Assembly: GCF_000685295.1 (NCBI RefSeq)
Contig: NZ_ARYL01000013.1
Location: forward strand, 1 to 64,000
Direction of reading: 5' to 3'
Origin: Hyphomonas oceanitis SCH89
Lineage (GTDB): Bacteria > Pseudomonadota > Alphaproteobacteria > Caulobacterales > Hyphomonadaceae
DNA: 64,000 bases
Position numbers and translations under genes: made by a program. Under the pieces are notes generated by a model. That model was not told the origin of the DNA, made no database searches, and saw nothing but the letters and a program-made list of their open reading frames with translations. This document shows positions 16,614 through 25,839 of this stretch, piece by piece (within the stretch, counting starts at the first letter, position 1; each line of letters opens with the position of its first letter).

Positions 16614-17828
16614 CTATTGATGGTCTTTCAGGCCCAGCACACGCTTGGCGATGACATTAAGGTTGATCTCGCTCGTGCCACCCTCGATGGAGTTGCCCTT
16701 CGAGCGCAGCCAGCCGCGGGTCGCGCGCATGGCGCCCTTGTCAAAGCCCTCCCCTTCCCAGCCGAGCGCCTCTGAGCCGAGCGCCTCGATCAGGAGTTCG
16801 TGGCGATCCTGGTTCATCTTCGCGGCGCCATATTTCAGGATGGACGCGGTATGACCTACCTGCTGGCCGGCCTTGGCCTGCTCGGTCTGGCGCTGGACGG
16901 TCAGGTTGAACGCCTTGGCATACATCTTGTGGTCTGCGATGCGGCCGCGCAGGTCGCCATCGGCAATCCGGCCTTCGCTATCGGTGCCGACATGGATCTT
17001 GGCATATTCTTCCGGTCCGAGAATGCCCGAACCACCCGTGCCGCCGAAGCCGCCAGCCGAAATCGACGAGCGTTCGAATTGGAGCAGGCGCTTGGCGATT
17101 TCCCAGCCGCCATTTACCCGGCCGACCAGCTGATCCTTTGGAACCTTCACATCGGTGAAGAAGGTTTCGCAGAACGGGCTCTCGCCGGAAATCAGAAGAA
17201 TCGGACGCGCCTCGACGCCAGGGCTCTTCATGTCGAACAGGATGAAGCTGATGCCTTCATGCTTCGTGCTCGTATCCGTACGCACGAGGCAGAAGATCCA
17301 GTCGGCCTTGTCGGCATAGGAGGTCCAGACTTTCTGGCCGTTGATCAGGTAATGATCGCCCTTGTCCTCGCAGCGCGTCTGCAGGCCGGCAAGGTCAGAG
17401 CCTGCGCCCGGCTCTGAATAGCCCTGGCACCAACGTGTCTTGCCTTTGACGATGTCCGGCAGGAAGCGCTTCTTCTGCTCTTCATTGCCAAACTCCAGGA
17501 GGGCCGGGCCGAACATCCAGAGGCCGAACGAGAACAAGGCCGGGCGGGCCTTGATGCGGCGCAGCTCTTCCTGAAGGACACGGTTCTGTTCCTTGGTCAG
17601 ACCGCCGCCGCCATAGGCAGCTGGCCACTCAGGGGCCGTCCAGCCCTTTTCGCCCATACGCTCCAGCCAGATCTTGGATTCCGGATTGGGGAACTTCTCG
17701 CTCTTGCCGCCCCAGACAACTTCGCTGTCTTTCATGGGGGTGCGCATGGAGGGCGGGCAATTCGCCTCCAGCCAGTCTCGCGTCTCTGCGCGAAACGCGT
17801 CCAGGTCTTCGGTGACGTCATAGGCCAT
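16614..17828 (-). CDS. Acyl-CoA dehydrogenase, catalytic type
   Basis: This 404-residue acyl-CoA dehydrogenase is the first gene of the operon. The FAD/substrate region is clear (QGYSEPGAGSDLAGL, then WTSYADKADWIFCLVRT), and the C-terminal motif GNSIEGGTSEINLNVIAKR is typical of this subfamily. It removes hydrogens at C2-C3 of an acyl-CoA, passing electrons to ETF. The length and the pairing with a second, motif-poor dehydrogenase downstream resemble heteromeric enzymes that act on bulky or steroid-type side chains. A GAGGAG ribosome binding site lies 8 bases before the ATG. Confidence 0.92.
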   Translation of the reverse strand: MAYDVTEDLDAFRAETRDWLEANCPPSMRTPMKDSEVVWGGKSEKFPNPESKIWLERMGEKGWTAPEWPAAYGGGGLTKEQNRVLQEELRRIKARPALFSFGLWMFGPALLEFGNEEQKKRFLPDIVKGKTRWCQGYSEPGAGSDLAGLQTRCEDKGDHYLINGQKVWTSYADKADWIFCLVRTDTSTKHEGISFILFDMKSPGVEARPILLISGESPFCETFFTDVKVPKDQLVGRVNGGWEIAKRLLQFERSSISAGGFGGTGGSGILGPEEYAKIHVGTDSEGRIADGDLRGRIADHKMYAKAFNLTVQRQTEQAKAGQQVGHTASILKYGAAKMNQDRHELLIEALGSEALGWEGEGFDKGAMRATRGWLRSKGNSIEGGTSEINLNVIAKRVLGLKDHQ

Positions 17829-17929
17829 AGGGAAGGCTCCTCGATTGTCGGTATGTTATGTCTGGATGAAGCCTAAATCCCCCGAGCCCGCCCGCCAAGC
17901 CTGACGCAGCGGAAAAGTCATGGCGGCGG

Positions 17930-19369
17930 TCAGACCACAGGGGCGTCGTGCGGTGTCTTGGCCCAGAAATGGGGCTGGTGCCACAGACCATAGAGCGCGC
18001 GCGCCATGGCAATCGACTGGAGTGGCCAGTAGACTGGCGATGTCAGCGCAGCCGCAATCGCCCCTGCCCCGTCCCTGCGCGGCGCCGCGAGTCCCGTCGC
18101 AATGCCAATGATATAAGACACCACCATCAGGCACGTTCCCAATGTGCCGAGATGCAAGCCGGGCGCAAGCAGACAGACAAGACACCAGAGCGCCCATGGT
18201 CCATGCACCAGCGCCGACAGGATCGCCGCGCCGAGCGTCAGCTGCATCGACAGGAACCCACCCCAACCCATCTCGCGAGCCGCGCTCAACGGCGTGCGCA
18301 TAAGCACAAGCCAGGTCTGAAGGAAGCCTTTCAGCCACCGTGAACGCTGCGCCAGCCAGACAGAGGCATGCCTTGGCGGTGCTTCCAGTGTCGGCGGAGA
18401 AATCACGCCCACACGGGCCCCACACCGCGCAAGCCGCAGGCCGAGGTCTGCGTCCTCCGTTACATTCCACGCGTCCCATCCACCGGCCTCGACCAGTTTC
18501 GACCGTTTGAAATGGTTGCTCGTTCCGCCAAGCGCGATCGGCAGGCCATAATTTGCCAGCGCAGGCAGGACACGGCCGAACTGGATGGCATATTCAAGCG
18601 CCCACTGGCGCGAGAGCCAGTTGCCGTGCTCGGGCACGCCAATAAGGGGCGCCTGGACACAGGCAAGGGTCGCTGGACCGACCGCGAAGGCGCGCGCAGC
18701 GGTCCGCAACTGGTCCGGGTCTGGTCGGTCCTCGGCATCATAGACGACCACATAGGCGCCGCGCGCCCGTTCAAGACCGTAATTCAGCGCCCGCGGCTTG
18801 GTGCGTGGCAGACCGGTCGGCAGTACGAGCAGTTCTGTTCCCTGAGGCCACGCCTCTGCCAGCAATGCTGTGCGCGTTGCCTCATCGCCTGTCTCGATAA
18901 GCAATTTAAGATCAAGCCTGTCAGCAGGATAGTCGAGCCCACGCATCGCTCTGGAAAGCTGGCCAGCACTCCCGGCTTCATCCTTCAGGGCAATCAGGAT
19001 CGTATAGATCGGCAAGAGGACATCCACTGCCGGAACAGGCGAGCGGCGCGATGGCAGGAAACAGCCCGTAGCGACAAGCCATACGCGAAAAGCGAGGATA
19101 AGACCGAACAAGCCGAGCCCGGCCAGCATCAGGGCCTGGAGAAGCAGGCCAGGTGCCAGAAGGCCACAAATCCCCGCCGCAATGGCGCCGCGTCGGAAGA
19201 CCTGAACCTGAGGCTGCGTCAGCGCAGACATGGCCGACTGGCCCGGAAAAGCCTGCGCAAAGCCGAGCGCAGCGCGCTCCGCCATGTCGGGATCCGGCGC
19301 CGGCTGGGGCAATTCCCCATGCCGGATCGCCTCCCCCTGCCCCGAGAAGATGAACCCATCCGCACCCAT
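17930..19369 (-). CDS. Family 2 glycosyltransferase, processive membrane type
   Basis: This protein of about 479 residues has two N-terminal membrane helices, a cytoplasmic GT2 domain and three or four C-terminal helices. The catalytic set of processive (cellulose/hyaluronan-synthase-like) enzymes is present: DAEDRPD (DxD-type), TEDADLGLRLA (TED) and QRSRWLKG (QxxRW). It likely polymerises a sugar nucleotide across the inner membrane, though the polymer cannot be told. The start at 19369 (MGADGFIF) is uncertain; the frame is open to 19486, but the upstream residues look non-coding and a 22-bp palindrome lies there. No export or PilZ partner is seen nearby. It is divergent from the photolyase gene. 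Confidence 0.82.
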   Translation of the reverse strand: MGADGFIFSGQGEAIRHGELPQPAPDPDMAERAALGFAQAFPGQSAMSALTQPQVQVFRRGAIAAGICGLLAPGLLLQALMLAGLGLFGLILAFRVWLVATGCFLPSRRSPVPAVDVLLPIYTILIALKDEAGSAGQLSRAMRGLDYPADRLDLKLLIETGDEATRTALLAEAWPQGTELLVLPTGLPRTKPRALNYGLERARGAYVVVYDAEDRPDPDQLRTAARAFAVGPATLACVQAPLIGVPEHGNWLSRQWALEYAIQFGRVLPALANYGLPIALGGTSNHFKRSKLVEAGGWDAWNVTEDADLGLRLARCGARVGVISPPTLEAPPRHASVWLAQRSRWLKGFLQTWLVLMRTPLSAAREMGWGGFLSMQLTLGAAILSALVHGPWALWCLVCLLAPGLHLGTLGTCLMVVSYIIGIATGLAAPRRDGAGAIAAALTSPVYWPLQSIAMARALYGLWHQPHFWAKTPHDAPVV

Positions 19370-19420
19370 GGTAGCAGAAAAGACCTGTGGATAACTTTGG
19401 GCTACGAACCAGAAGTTGAA

Positions 19421-19442
19421 ATCGTTTCGATTCCGAAACGAT
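19421..19442. promoter_or_regulatory. 22-bp palindrome between divergent genes
   Basis: ATCGTTTCG-attc-CGAAACGAT is a perfect 9-bp inverted repeat with a 4-base spacer. It lies between the glycosyltransferase and cryptochrome/photolyase genes. A looser pair, ATTGCTT and AAGCAAT, brackets the region just before the photolyase start. It is a candidate operator for a dimeric repressor such as TetR or LacI type; no regulator gene is adjacent. Confidence 0.45.
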
Positions 19443-19529
19443 CCATTTACCAAAATGCCGAAACATCCGCCCGATGAAGAAAACACTTGAGTGATTGCTT
19501 GGATGTTCTATATTTGTTCCATAAGCAAT

Positions 19530-21104
19530 ATGCATGTCATCTGGTTCAAACGGGACCTCCGGGTCCACGATCACGCGCCTCTCCTCGCAGCAGTGGCCAG
19601 CGGCGCCCCTGTGTTGCCGCTGTATATATTTGAGCCCGAATTCTGGGCCCTGCCGGAGCATTCCGGCCGTCAGTTCGATTTCGTGATGGAGAGCCTTCGC
19701 AGCCTCGATGAAGCACTGAAGGCGCGCGGATCGGCGCTATGCATTCGTGTCGGCGACGCCAATCAGGTTTTTGCGGACCTTCACAAGCGGCACGGCCTGG
19801 CCGCGATCCATGCGCATGAGGAAATCGGCCTGCAATGGAGTTTCGACCGGGATCGCGCCGTCCAGCGCTGGGCGCTCAAGGCGGGCATTGCCCTGCGCGA
19901 ACAGCCTCAGCACGGGGTCATGCGCCGCCGTCAGGGAGCTGGCGATGGCTGGCTTCGGCAATGGGAAGCCTGGATGCTAGCGCCACGGGCCAAGGCTCCC
20001 GACGCGATACAGCCTGCAAATGTGCCGGCAGGAGAATGGCCTGAGGCCGATGACTTTCGCCTGAAACCGGATACCTGCCCCGGGCGTCAGCCCGGCGGAC
20101 GCGCAGAAGGGGTGGAATTGCTGCGTTCATTCATAGCTTCGCGCGGGCGACGCTATCGCACGGCCATGGACAGCCCCCAATCGGCAGAAGGCGCCTGTTC
20201 TCGCCTCTCCCCTCATTTCACATTTGGCACCGTGTCGATCCGCGAAGCCTATCAGGGCGCCATGCGGGCACGAGCCGAACTTCAGCTGGACGGCGATTCC
20301 ACCTTTGCCGCGTCGCTCGACAGTTTCCTGTCGCGCCTGCAATGGCATTGCCATTTTCTGCAAAGACTTAGCGACCAGACCACGCTCAACAGCCGGAACC
20401 TTCATGTCGAGGCAGACGGCCTGCGCGACAGGGTGAGCGATGCTGATCCCCGCCTGGAGGCCTGGATCAGCGGCCGTACCGGCTTCCCCTTTTTGGATGC
20501 GTGCATGCGCGCGCTCAACGAGACCGGCTGGCTGAACCATCGCATGCGCGCAATGGTCATGGCATTTGCCGCACAGCACCTCTGGATGGATTGGCATCAA
20601 CCGGCAGCACGCCTCGCGGCGCTGTTCACGGATTTCGAAGCCGGGATCCATTATCCGCAGGCGCAAAAGCAGGCCGGTGTGCGGGGCACTGGCATTCCGC
20701 GCATCTATAATCCGGTCAAGCAGTCCGTCGATCACGACCGCGACGGGGATTTCATTCGCCGCTGGGTGCCGGAACTCTCGGGCCTTTCTGCCGCGCATAT
20801 CCATGCCCCCTGGGATGCACCGAAAGCGGAGCTGGCTAGAGCCGGCATCGTGCTCGGACAGACCTATCCCATGCGGATCGTCGACCATATGGCAGCAGCG
20901 AGGGAAGCGCGCGACCGGATTTATGCTGGCCAGGGAGCCCCACATCCTAACAGGCAAGCGAAACCTGACCGGCCGGAATGGGCGGCTGACCGTCCGCTTC
21001 CGCCTTCACAGCGCGCTCGTCCCCAGACAAGCGCGTCTCAGCAGCTCACTTTTGACCTGCAGATGCCAGCCCCGGCCGGGGCCCAGGCGTCTCCGCACGC
21101 CTAA
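19530..21104 (+). CDS. Cryptochrome/photolyase family flavoprotein
   Basis: This 524-residue protein has the photolyase N-terminal alpha/beta antenna domain ([18 protein letters not shown]) and the C-terminal FAD-binding helical domain ([20 protein letters not shown], then [11 protein letters not shown] and [11 protein letters not shown]). Such proteins use blue light to repair pyrimidine dimers or to signal. It lacks the cysteine set of FeS-type (6-4) photolyases. The exact class (CPD photolyase, CryB, other) cannot be decided by eye. The start at 19530 is set by family alignment ([11 protein letters not shown]); an in-frame ATG 13 codons upstream lacks support. The last 45 residues are Pro/Ala/Gln-rich and probably disordered. 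Confidence 0.88.
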   Translation: MHVIWFKRDLRVHDHAPLLAAVASGAPVLPLYIFEPEFWALPEHSGRQFDFVMESLRSLDEALKARGSALCIRVGDANQVFADLHKRHGLAAIHAHEEIGLQWSFDRDRAVQRWALKAGIALREQPQHGVMRRRQGAGDGWLRQWEAWMLAPRAKAPDAIQPANVPAGEWPEADDFRLKPDTCPGRQPGGRAEGVELLRSFIASRGRRYRTAMDSPQSAEGACSRLSPHFTFGTVSIREAYQGAMRARAELQLDGDSTFAASLDSFLSRLQWHCHFLQRLSDQTTLNSRNLHVEADGLRDRVSDADPRLEAWISGRTGFPFLDACMRALNETGWLNHRMRAMVMAFAAQHLWMDWHQPAARLAALFTDFEAGIHYPQAQKQAGVRGTGIPRIYNPVKQSVDHDRDGDFIRRWVPELSGLSAAHIHAPWDAPKAELARAGIVLGQTYPMRIVDHMAAAREARDRIYAGQGAPHPNRQAKPDRPEWAADRPLPPSQRARPQTSASQQLTFDLQMPAPAGAQASPHA

Positions 21105-21176
21105 CCCCCTTTTCTCCAGGATTTTTTCGAATGATTCGCTTGCAAGAAGCCTTGTAGGGCGTCTAAACCCTCTCCA

Positions 21177-21256
21177 TATCGAAAAACAACGAGGCGCAAG
21201 ACCTTATAAAAGCTACAATTTATTCTTTTTCGATAAATTATTATTGCTTTTCGATA
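21177..21256. promoter_or_regulatory. Repeated TTTTTCGATA sites before the UrcA locus
   Basis: TATCGAAAAA (21177-21186), its reverse complement TTTTTCGATA (21226-21235) and TTTTCGATA (21248-21256) give three TCGA cores starting 51 and 21 bp apart, all near whole helical turns. The block is far more A/T-rich than its surroundings and lies 80 bases before a small gene. It is a candidate operator array or promoter region; the regulator is unknown. Confidence 0.45.
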
Positions 21257-21336
21257 ATTCTAGTCCTATCTTGATCGTGTCGACGGCGGAATGGTCCGCA
21301 CCAGACAAACACATCAAGCAAGAAGGACTAAAGAAA

Positions 21337-21519
21337 ATGACCCCCCGCCCCCGTCTCAACGACGTCGAAACCACTGCCCCTGCCGCTGAGATGGCTCGCG
21401 CCATCCTGACAGGTGCGGCAACGGTCATGGCCCACCCGGCCAATGATGTCACACGTGGGGGTCGGCCTGGACTGCTTGTCCGTCGTCGCCGCCGGCTTAC
21501 CCGCCGCGAAGCGCACTAA
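21337..21519 (+). CDS. Small basic protein, unknown
   Basis: This is a 60-residue protein with a good AAGGA ribosome binding site 9-10 bases before the ATG. The N-terminal half is neutral and helical (MARAILTGAATVMAH); the C-terminus is strongly basic (LLVRRRRRLTRREAH). I recognise no family. It is translated before the UrcA gene, 86 bases apart, in the same direction, and may share its promoter. The size, RBS and position support a real gene; the sequence alone does not show a function. Confidence 0.5.
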   Translation: MTPRPRLNDVETTAPAAEMARAILTGAATVMAHPANDVTRGGRPGLLVRRRRRLTRREAH

Positions 21520-21605
21520 CATCCCCGCTCTCTCCCCTCCGGCGCTGCGCTGCCCGCAGCGCCGACTTCCCCGAACTCCAAAATCAAAAAGAAGGATATA
21601 TACAC

Positions 21606-21917
21606 ATGAAACGCTCCCTGATCGCCGCCGCCCTCGCCGCATCACTCATCGCCGCACCGGCTTTCGCTTCAAGTGACACATTCGACATGGCCATCTCGTA
21701 CGACCGCGATGCCGCGGCCACGCCGGAAGGCGCCAAAGCCCAGTACAAAGTGATCCATGCGCAAATCGAAGATCGCTGCGAAGCCGAACATTCCGACCTG
21801 AAGCTCGGCCAGACATTCGCCGTCACGATTTGCACGGTCCGCACCATGGACAAGGCCATCAAGTCCATCGCTAGCCCGCAACTGACGCAAGTTCATGCCG
21901 CCAGAAAGGCAGGCTGA
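21606..21917 (+). CDS. UrcA family periplasmic protein
   Basis: This 103-residue protein has a clear Sec signal peptide (MKRSLIAAALAASLIAAPAFA, cut after about residue 22). The mature domain carries two cysteines (EDRCEAEHS and VTICTVRT) about 26 residues apart, likely a disulfide. The layout and length match the UrcA family, named from a Caulobacter uranium-induced protein; its role is unknown. A GAAGGA ribosome binding site precedes the ATG. A small basic-protein gene lies just upstream, and the pair sits behind an unusual A/T-rich block with repeated TCGATA sites. Confidence 0.82.
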   Translation: MKRSLIAAALAASLIAAPAFASSDTFDMAISYDRDAAATPEGAKAQYKVIHAQIEDRCEAEHSDLKLGQTFAVTICTVRTMDKAIKSIASPQLTQVHAARKAG

Positions 21918-22042
21918 ACGACGAAAAGGAGCTGGCCTCACCGGCGAGCGCTGCCTCTTTCCCCCTGAAAACGCTCGTCTGCAGCTCCTTGCGCCATCCT
22001 GTCCCTCTCCAAGGCAGGGTGGCGCACTCGCGTATCAGCGGA

Positions 22043-22570
22043 TCAGGCGAGGCCTGTCTCTCGAAAGTCTCGCGCGCGCATTACATCCGTGAGGCGGAAA
22101 TGTACCGGCAGGAAAGGCCCGTTCTCATCTGACTCAAACAGCGCCGCGCAGGCGGTCGGGAATTTCTCCGCAAGCCGTTCGGAACTCTCATGATCGCTGC
22201 TGCCGCCATCGCGCATCAGGTTAAGGGCAAAGTCATGCAGGCCCGGATTGTGCCCAATCACCATCAGCGTCGTCGCACCGTCATTCTGGCGCACAGCCTC
22301 AAGGATGCCCCGCTGGCCTGACAGGTAAAGCGCTTCCATCGGGCGAACGCGCTCGCCTTCCACCACTTGGGCAACTTCTGAACAGGTCTCCCGCGCCCGG
22401 CGTGCGGTCGAGACGAGGATCCGCTCCGGGCTCCAGCCACGCGCAACGATCTCTTCGGCCACGCGGCGCGCATCCGCATGCCCCTGCTCGGTCAGCGCGC
22501 GACCGAAATCGTCAATGCCTTCCGTCCAGGGTTCGGTCTTGGCATGACGCATCAGGATAAGGCGTTTCAT
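22043..22570 (-). CDS. sixA: SixA-like histidine phosphatase
   Basis: This 175-residue protein belongs to the phosphoglycerate-mutase-like histidine phosphatase superfamily. The nucleophilic His is in the N-terminal LILMRHAKTE motif, with a later VIGHNPGLHD motif (second catalytic His). The size and the RHAKT form fit SixA, which dephosphorylates phosphohistidine on HPt/PTS proteins in E. coli. Here the target is unknown. Two hybrid histidine kinases lie elsewhere in the window, but no link is shown. It is divergent from the peroxiredoxin gene across 128 bases. Confidence 0.85.
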   Translation of the reverse strand: MKRLILMRHAKTEPWTEGIDDFGRALTEQGHADARRVAEEIVARGWSPERILVSTARRARETCSEVAQVVEGERVRPMEALYLSGQRGILEAVRQNDGATTLMVIGHNPGLHDFALNLMRDGGSSDHESSERLAEKFPTACAALFESDENGPFLPVHFRLTDVMRARDFRETGLA

Positions 22571-22698
22571 GTGCGCTGTGTGCTCGCTCTGCCGGGACCA
22601 TTAGAAAAACTGATCGACACATTCAGGTGTCGCGCATTGGTTCTATAGCCCTTAGGCACCATTTCTGGTCCAGAAATCAAGTGATAGGAGTTTGAATT

Positions 22699-23337
22699 AT
22701 GAGCCTTCTGATTGGCGATGTCGCCCCGGACTTTGAAGCGGATACCACGGAAGGCCGGATCAAGTTTCATGAATGGGCCGGTGATGACTGGGTGATTTTC
22801 TTCTCCCACCCGGCGGATTTCACGCCGGTCTGCACAACCGAGCTCGGCTATACAGCCAAGCTGAAGGACGAATTTGCCAAGCGCGGGGCCAAGGCGCTGG
22901 TCGTGTCGGTTGATAGCGTGGAAGATCACAAGCGCTGGATCGAGGATATCAACGAGACCCAGAACACCAGTGTCCAGTTTCCGATCATTGCCGACACTGA
23001 GCGCAAGGTCGCCACACTGTACAACATGATTCACCCGAACGCTGACGCGAAAGTCACGGTGCGCGCGGTCTATGTGATTGACCCCAAAAAGAAAATTCGC
23101 GCCTCGATCGTCTACCCGCCAAGCGCAGGTCGCAATTTCGATGAAATCCTGCGCTTGCTCGACAGCCTGCAACTGACCGACGGCCATAAGGTGGCGACAC
23201 CGGTGAACTGGCAGCAAGGCGAGGATGTGATCATCGTTCCGTCGCTGACCGATCCGGAAGAAATCAAGCGCCTCTTCCCGAAAGGCTACAAAGCCGTGAA
23301 GCCCTACCTGCGCTACACGCCGCAGCCCGAGAAATAG
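22699..23337 (+). CDS. Peroxiredoxin, 1-Cys (Prx6) type
   Basis: This 212-residue thiol peroxidase reduces hydrogen peroxide and organic hydroperoxides. The peroxidatic Cys45 lies in FSHPADFTPVCTTELG, the Prx6 signature, and no resolving cysteine is present elsewhere, so it is a 1-Cys enzyme needing an outside reductant. The C-terminal extension (PVNWQQGEDVIIVPSL, then YLRYTPQPEK) matches Prx6 length. An AGGAG ribosome binding site lies 9 bases before the ATG. It is a single gene, divergent from sixA. Confidence 0.94.
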   Translation: MSLLIGDVAPDFEADTTEGRIKFHEWAGDDWVIFFSHPADFTPVCTTELGYTAKLKDEFAKRGAKALVVSVDSVEDHKRWIEDINETQNTSVQFPIIADTERKVATLYNMIHPNADAKVTVRAVYVIDPKKKIRASIVYPPSAGRNFDEILRLLDSLQLTDGHKVATPVNWQQGEDVIIVPSLTDPEEIKRLFPKGYKAVKPYLRYTPQPEK

Positions 23338-23510
23338 CACCACTTTCCAACGACGAGACACTGTAGAACCCCTATCCCAATCCCGCCTCGAACCCATTTG
23401 TCCAAATGGTTTCGGGGCGGCGACTCGGTATATGCGTCACAACGCCAAGACCTCCTGACTTGACCCCGTGCCCGGCCTCGCCGCTATTGCGCGGAAACCG
23501 GGAGTTCATG

Positions 23511-24659
23511 ATGGGAAAAATGACGAGACGCGCGCTACTGGCAGGCGGCGCAGCAGTAATCGCAGCGGGGGCCTATGGCGCCTACGCATGGCGCAAGCGG
23601 CCAGACGCTGCGCCGCTCGGCTTCGACCTGACAGATGAAGAGCTTGCACGCGGCGCCGCCTTCCTGGACGCAAACCCCGCCCTCGATGCCCATGCCCATC
23701 CGGGACGCACATTCCTGCGGGACGCCAGCGGCCTCTCCCCCATGATGAAGGCTTATGCGGCCAAGGGCATATTCGAGCGGCGCACTGTGAACGACATGAC
23801 TGAAGGCGGTCTGGCGGGCGCGAGTTTTGCGGCCGTTTCAGACATAAATGTGCTCAGCCCGACGAAAACAGGCATTGCCGAAAGCCGCCCCTTCGAGCCG
23901 GGCGAGGCTTGGGCGAGCTACAAGACCCAGATCACGAACCTGAAGAAACTGGCCAGCGACGGCCTGGTCACACCTTTTTCTGCGCCCGGCGACATCGACA
24001 TGGTTCGTGCATCCGGTAAGCCGGGCGCCATATGGAGTGTCGAAGGCGCCGACTTTTTGGAAGGCTCCAGCGACCGCTTGGCTGAAGCCAAAGCGGACGG
24101 CGTGCAGTCGATCACGCTGATGCATTATCGCGCCAACGAGATCAGCGAGCCGATGACGGAATCGGAGGATGACAGCGCGCTTTCCCTCGCAGGCGAGGCA
24201 ATCGTACGCGAAATGAACCGGCTCGGCCTATTGATCGACCTCGCGCATATGCCGGAAAAGGCAGCCCGCCGCGCGCTGGAGCTTTCAGACAGCCCAGTCA
24301 TGTTCTCGCACACGCATATCAAGACGCCGGAACTTGACCATCCCCGTTTCATCTCCGCCGACCTTGCCCGCGAAGTTGCGGCAACGGGCGGCGTGGTCGG
24401 GGCCTGGCCGAGCGGCATCGGCATCAGCGACCTGGCCGGTTATGCCGACCGGATTTTTACGCTGATTGATGCGGTCGGCATCGACCATGTCTGCATGGGC
24501 ACTGACATGGACGGCAATTACAAACCGGTCTTCGACGATTACCGCCGCCTGCCGGACCTGACAGGCCTCCTGCTGAAGCGCGGAATGGGCGAGACGGAAG
24601 CGGCGCAGTTCTTAGGCGGAAACCTGCTGCGTGTCTGGGGACAGAGCGTGGCGGCCTAG
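23511..24659 (+). CDS. Membrane dipeptidase, M19 family, exported
   Basis: This 382-residue M19 (renal-dipeptidase-like) metallopeptidase has an N-terminal signal with a Tat-like MTRRALLAGGAAVIAAGAY. Zinc-ligand regions fit the family: LDAHAHPG, the bridging Glu in WSVEGADF, HTHIKT and MGTDMDGNY. It probably hydrolyses dipeptides or D-amino-acid-containing peptides in the periplasm. The start at 23511 is chosen from GGGAG six bases upstream; ATG 23508 and 23520 are alternatives, and the frame is open to 23406 without coding character. A DFR-like reductase gene follows after 117 bases. Confidence 0.88.
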   Translation: MGKMTRRALLAGGAAVIAAGAYGAYAWRKRPDAAPLGFDLTDEELARGAAFLDANPALDAHAHPGRTFLRDASGLSPMMKAYAAKGIFERRTVNDMTEGGLAGASFAAVSDINVLSPTKTGIAESRPFEPGEAWASYKTQITNLKKLASDGLVTPFSAPGDIDMVRASGKPGAIWSVEGADFLEGSSDRLAEAKADGVQSITLMHYRANEISEPMTESEDDSALSLAGEAIVREMNRLGLLIDLAHMPEKAARRALELSDSPVMFSHTHIKTPELDHPRFISADLAREVAATGGVVGAWPSGIGISDLAGYADRIFTLIDAVGIDHVCMGTDMDGNYKPVFDDYRRLPDLTGLLLKRGMGETEAAQFLGGNLLRVWGQSVAA

Positions 24660-24776
24660 CGGGGCAGAGCAAATCAGAGGCGACCAGGACGAGGGTGGTT
24701 TAAGGTCTCCTTCGCTCTTATCTGGTGAGAACTTGCTGGCGTCGGCCAGCACACGTTTCAGAAGGAGCCTTCCATC

Positions 24777-25793
24777 ATGTCCACGCCCGTACCCAACTAT
24801 GACACAAGCGCCCCGGTTCTTGTCACGGGTGCGACGGGCTATGTGGCCGGCTGGCTTGTCAGTCGACTTTTAGACGAGGGCTTTTCGGTGCATGCCGCCG
24901 TGCGCGACCCGTCGAATACCGAGAAAACCGGACCGCTACAAAAGCTCGCCGATGCCAAGCCCGGCACGATCCGTTTCTTCAAGGCCGACCTTCTTGAGCC
25001 CGGCAGCTATGCCGAAGCCATGCAGGGCTGCGCCGTGGTGTTTCATACCGCCTCGCCCTTCACGGTAAATGTGGCCGACCCCCAACGCGACTTGGTTGAT
25101 CCGGCGCTCAAGGGCACGCGCAACGTCCTGGACTCAGCCAATGCAATCGACAGCGTGAGGCGCGTCGTCGTCACCAGCTCCTGCGCGGCCATCTATGGCG
25201 TGATCGAGGACGTGGCCAAGGCTTCGGGCGGCGTGCTGACGGAAGATGACTGGAACACATCATCTTCCCTCACCGTGACGCCCTACAATTATTCAAAAAC
25301 ATTGGCCGAGCGTGCGGCCTGGGACATGGCGGGCGCGCAGGACCGCTGGAAACTGGTCGTGATCAATCCAGCCCTCGTGCTTGGGCCCGGCATCAATCCG
25401 GACCAAACGTCAGAATCCTTCAACTATATCAAGGCCTTTGGTAACGGCGCCATGAAGGATGGAGCGCCACCGCGCGAGATCGGCATGGTCGATGTGAAGG
25501 ACGTGGCAGAGGCGCACATGATGGCAGGCTTCGTACCCGAGGCTGAAGGGCGCCATATCACGTTCGCCGAGGCGCACGACTTTCTCTATATCGCGAATGT
25601 CCTTCGCGAGCGGTTTGGCGATGACTGGCCCTTCCCCACGAAAGACGCGCCCTCCGACGGGCCGAAACTGCCCTGGAAGGCCGACAATTCAAAGTCGCGC
25701 CGCGCGCTTGGCCTCACCTACCATCCCGTGAGCGACGCGATTGCGGACATGTTCGCCCAGCAGGTGGAAGCGGGCGCCATTGCGCGGCCCTGA
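24777..25793 (+). CDS. NAD(P)-dependent epimerase/dihydroflavonol-reductase-like
   Basis: This 338-residue extended short-chain dehydrogenase has the Rossmann glycine motif VTGATGYVAG (residues 16-25), a nicotinamide-pocket serine region (VVTSSCAAIYG) and the catalytic pair in PYNYSK (about residues 167-172). It resembles dihydroflavonol 4-reductase/cinnamoyl-CoA reductase-type proteins, which in bacteria reduce assorted aldehydes or ketones. The substrate is unknown. GAAGGAG sits 8 bases before the ATG. The DUF3297 gene follows after 46 bases and may be cotranscribed. Confidence 0.88.
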   Translation: MSTPVPNYDTSAPVLVTGATGYVAGWLVSRLLDEGFSVHAAVRDPSNTEKTGPLQKLADAKPGTIRFFKADLLEPGSYAEAMQGCAVVFHTASPFTVNVADPQRDLVDPALKGTRNVLDSANAIDSVRRVVVTSSCAAIYGVIEDVAKASGGVLTEDDWNTSSSLTVTPYNYSKTLAERAAWDMAGAQDRWKLVVINPALVLGPGINPDQTSESFNYIKAFGNGAMKDGAPPREIGMVDVKDVAEAHMMAGFVPEAEGRHITFAEAHDFLYIANVLRERFGDDWPFPTKDAPSDGPKLPWKADNSKSRRALGLTYHPVSDAIADMFAQQVEAGAIARP

Positions 25794-25839
25794 AACAGGC
25801 TCTTGAGTCAGGCCGAGCTACGAGGCAAAGAACATTCCC

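Noticed and set aside
22567-23397. 276-codon minus-strand frame opposite the peroxiredoxin
   Set aside because: The peroxiredoxin has a clear active site and ribosome binding site; the antisense frame has neither.
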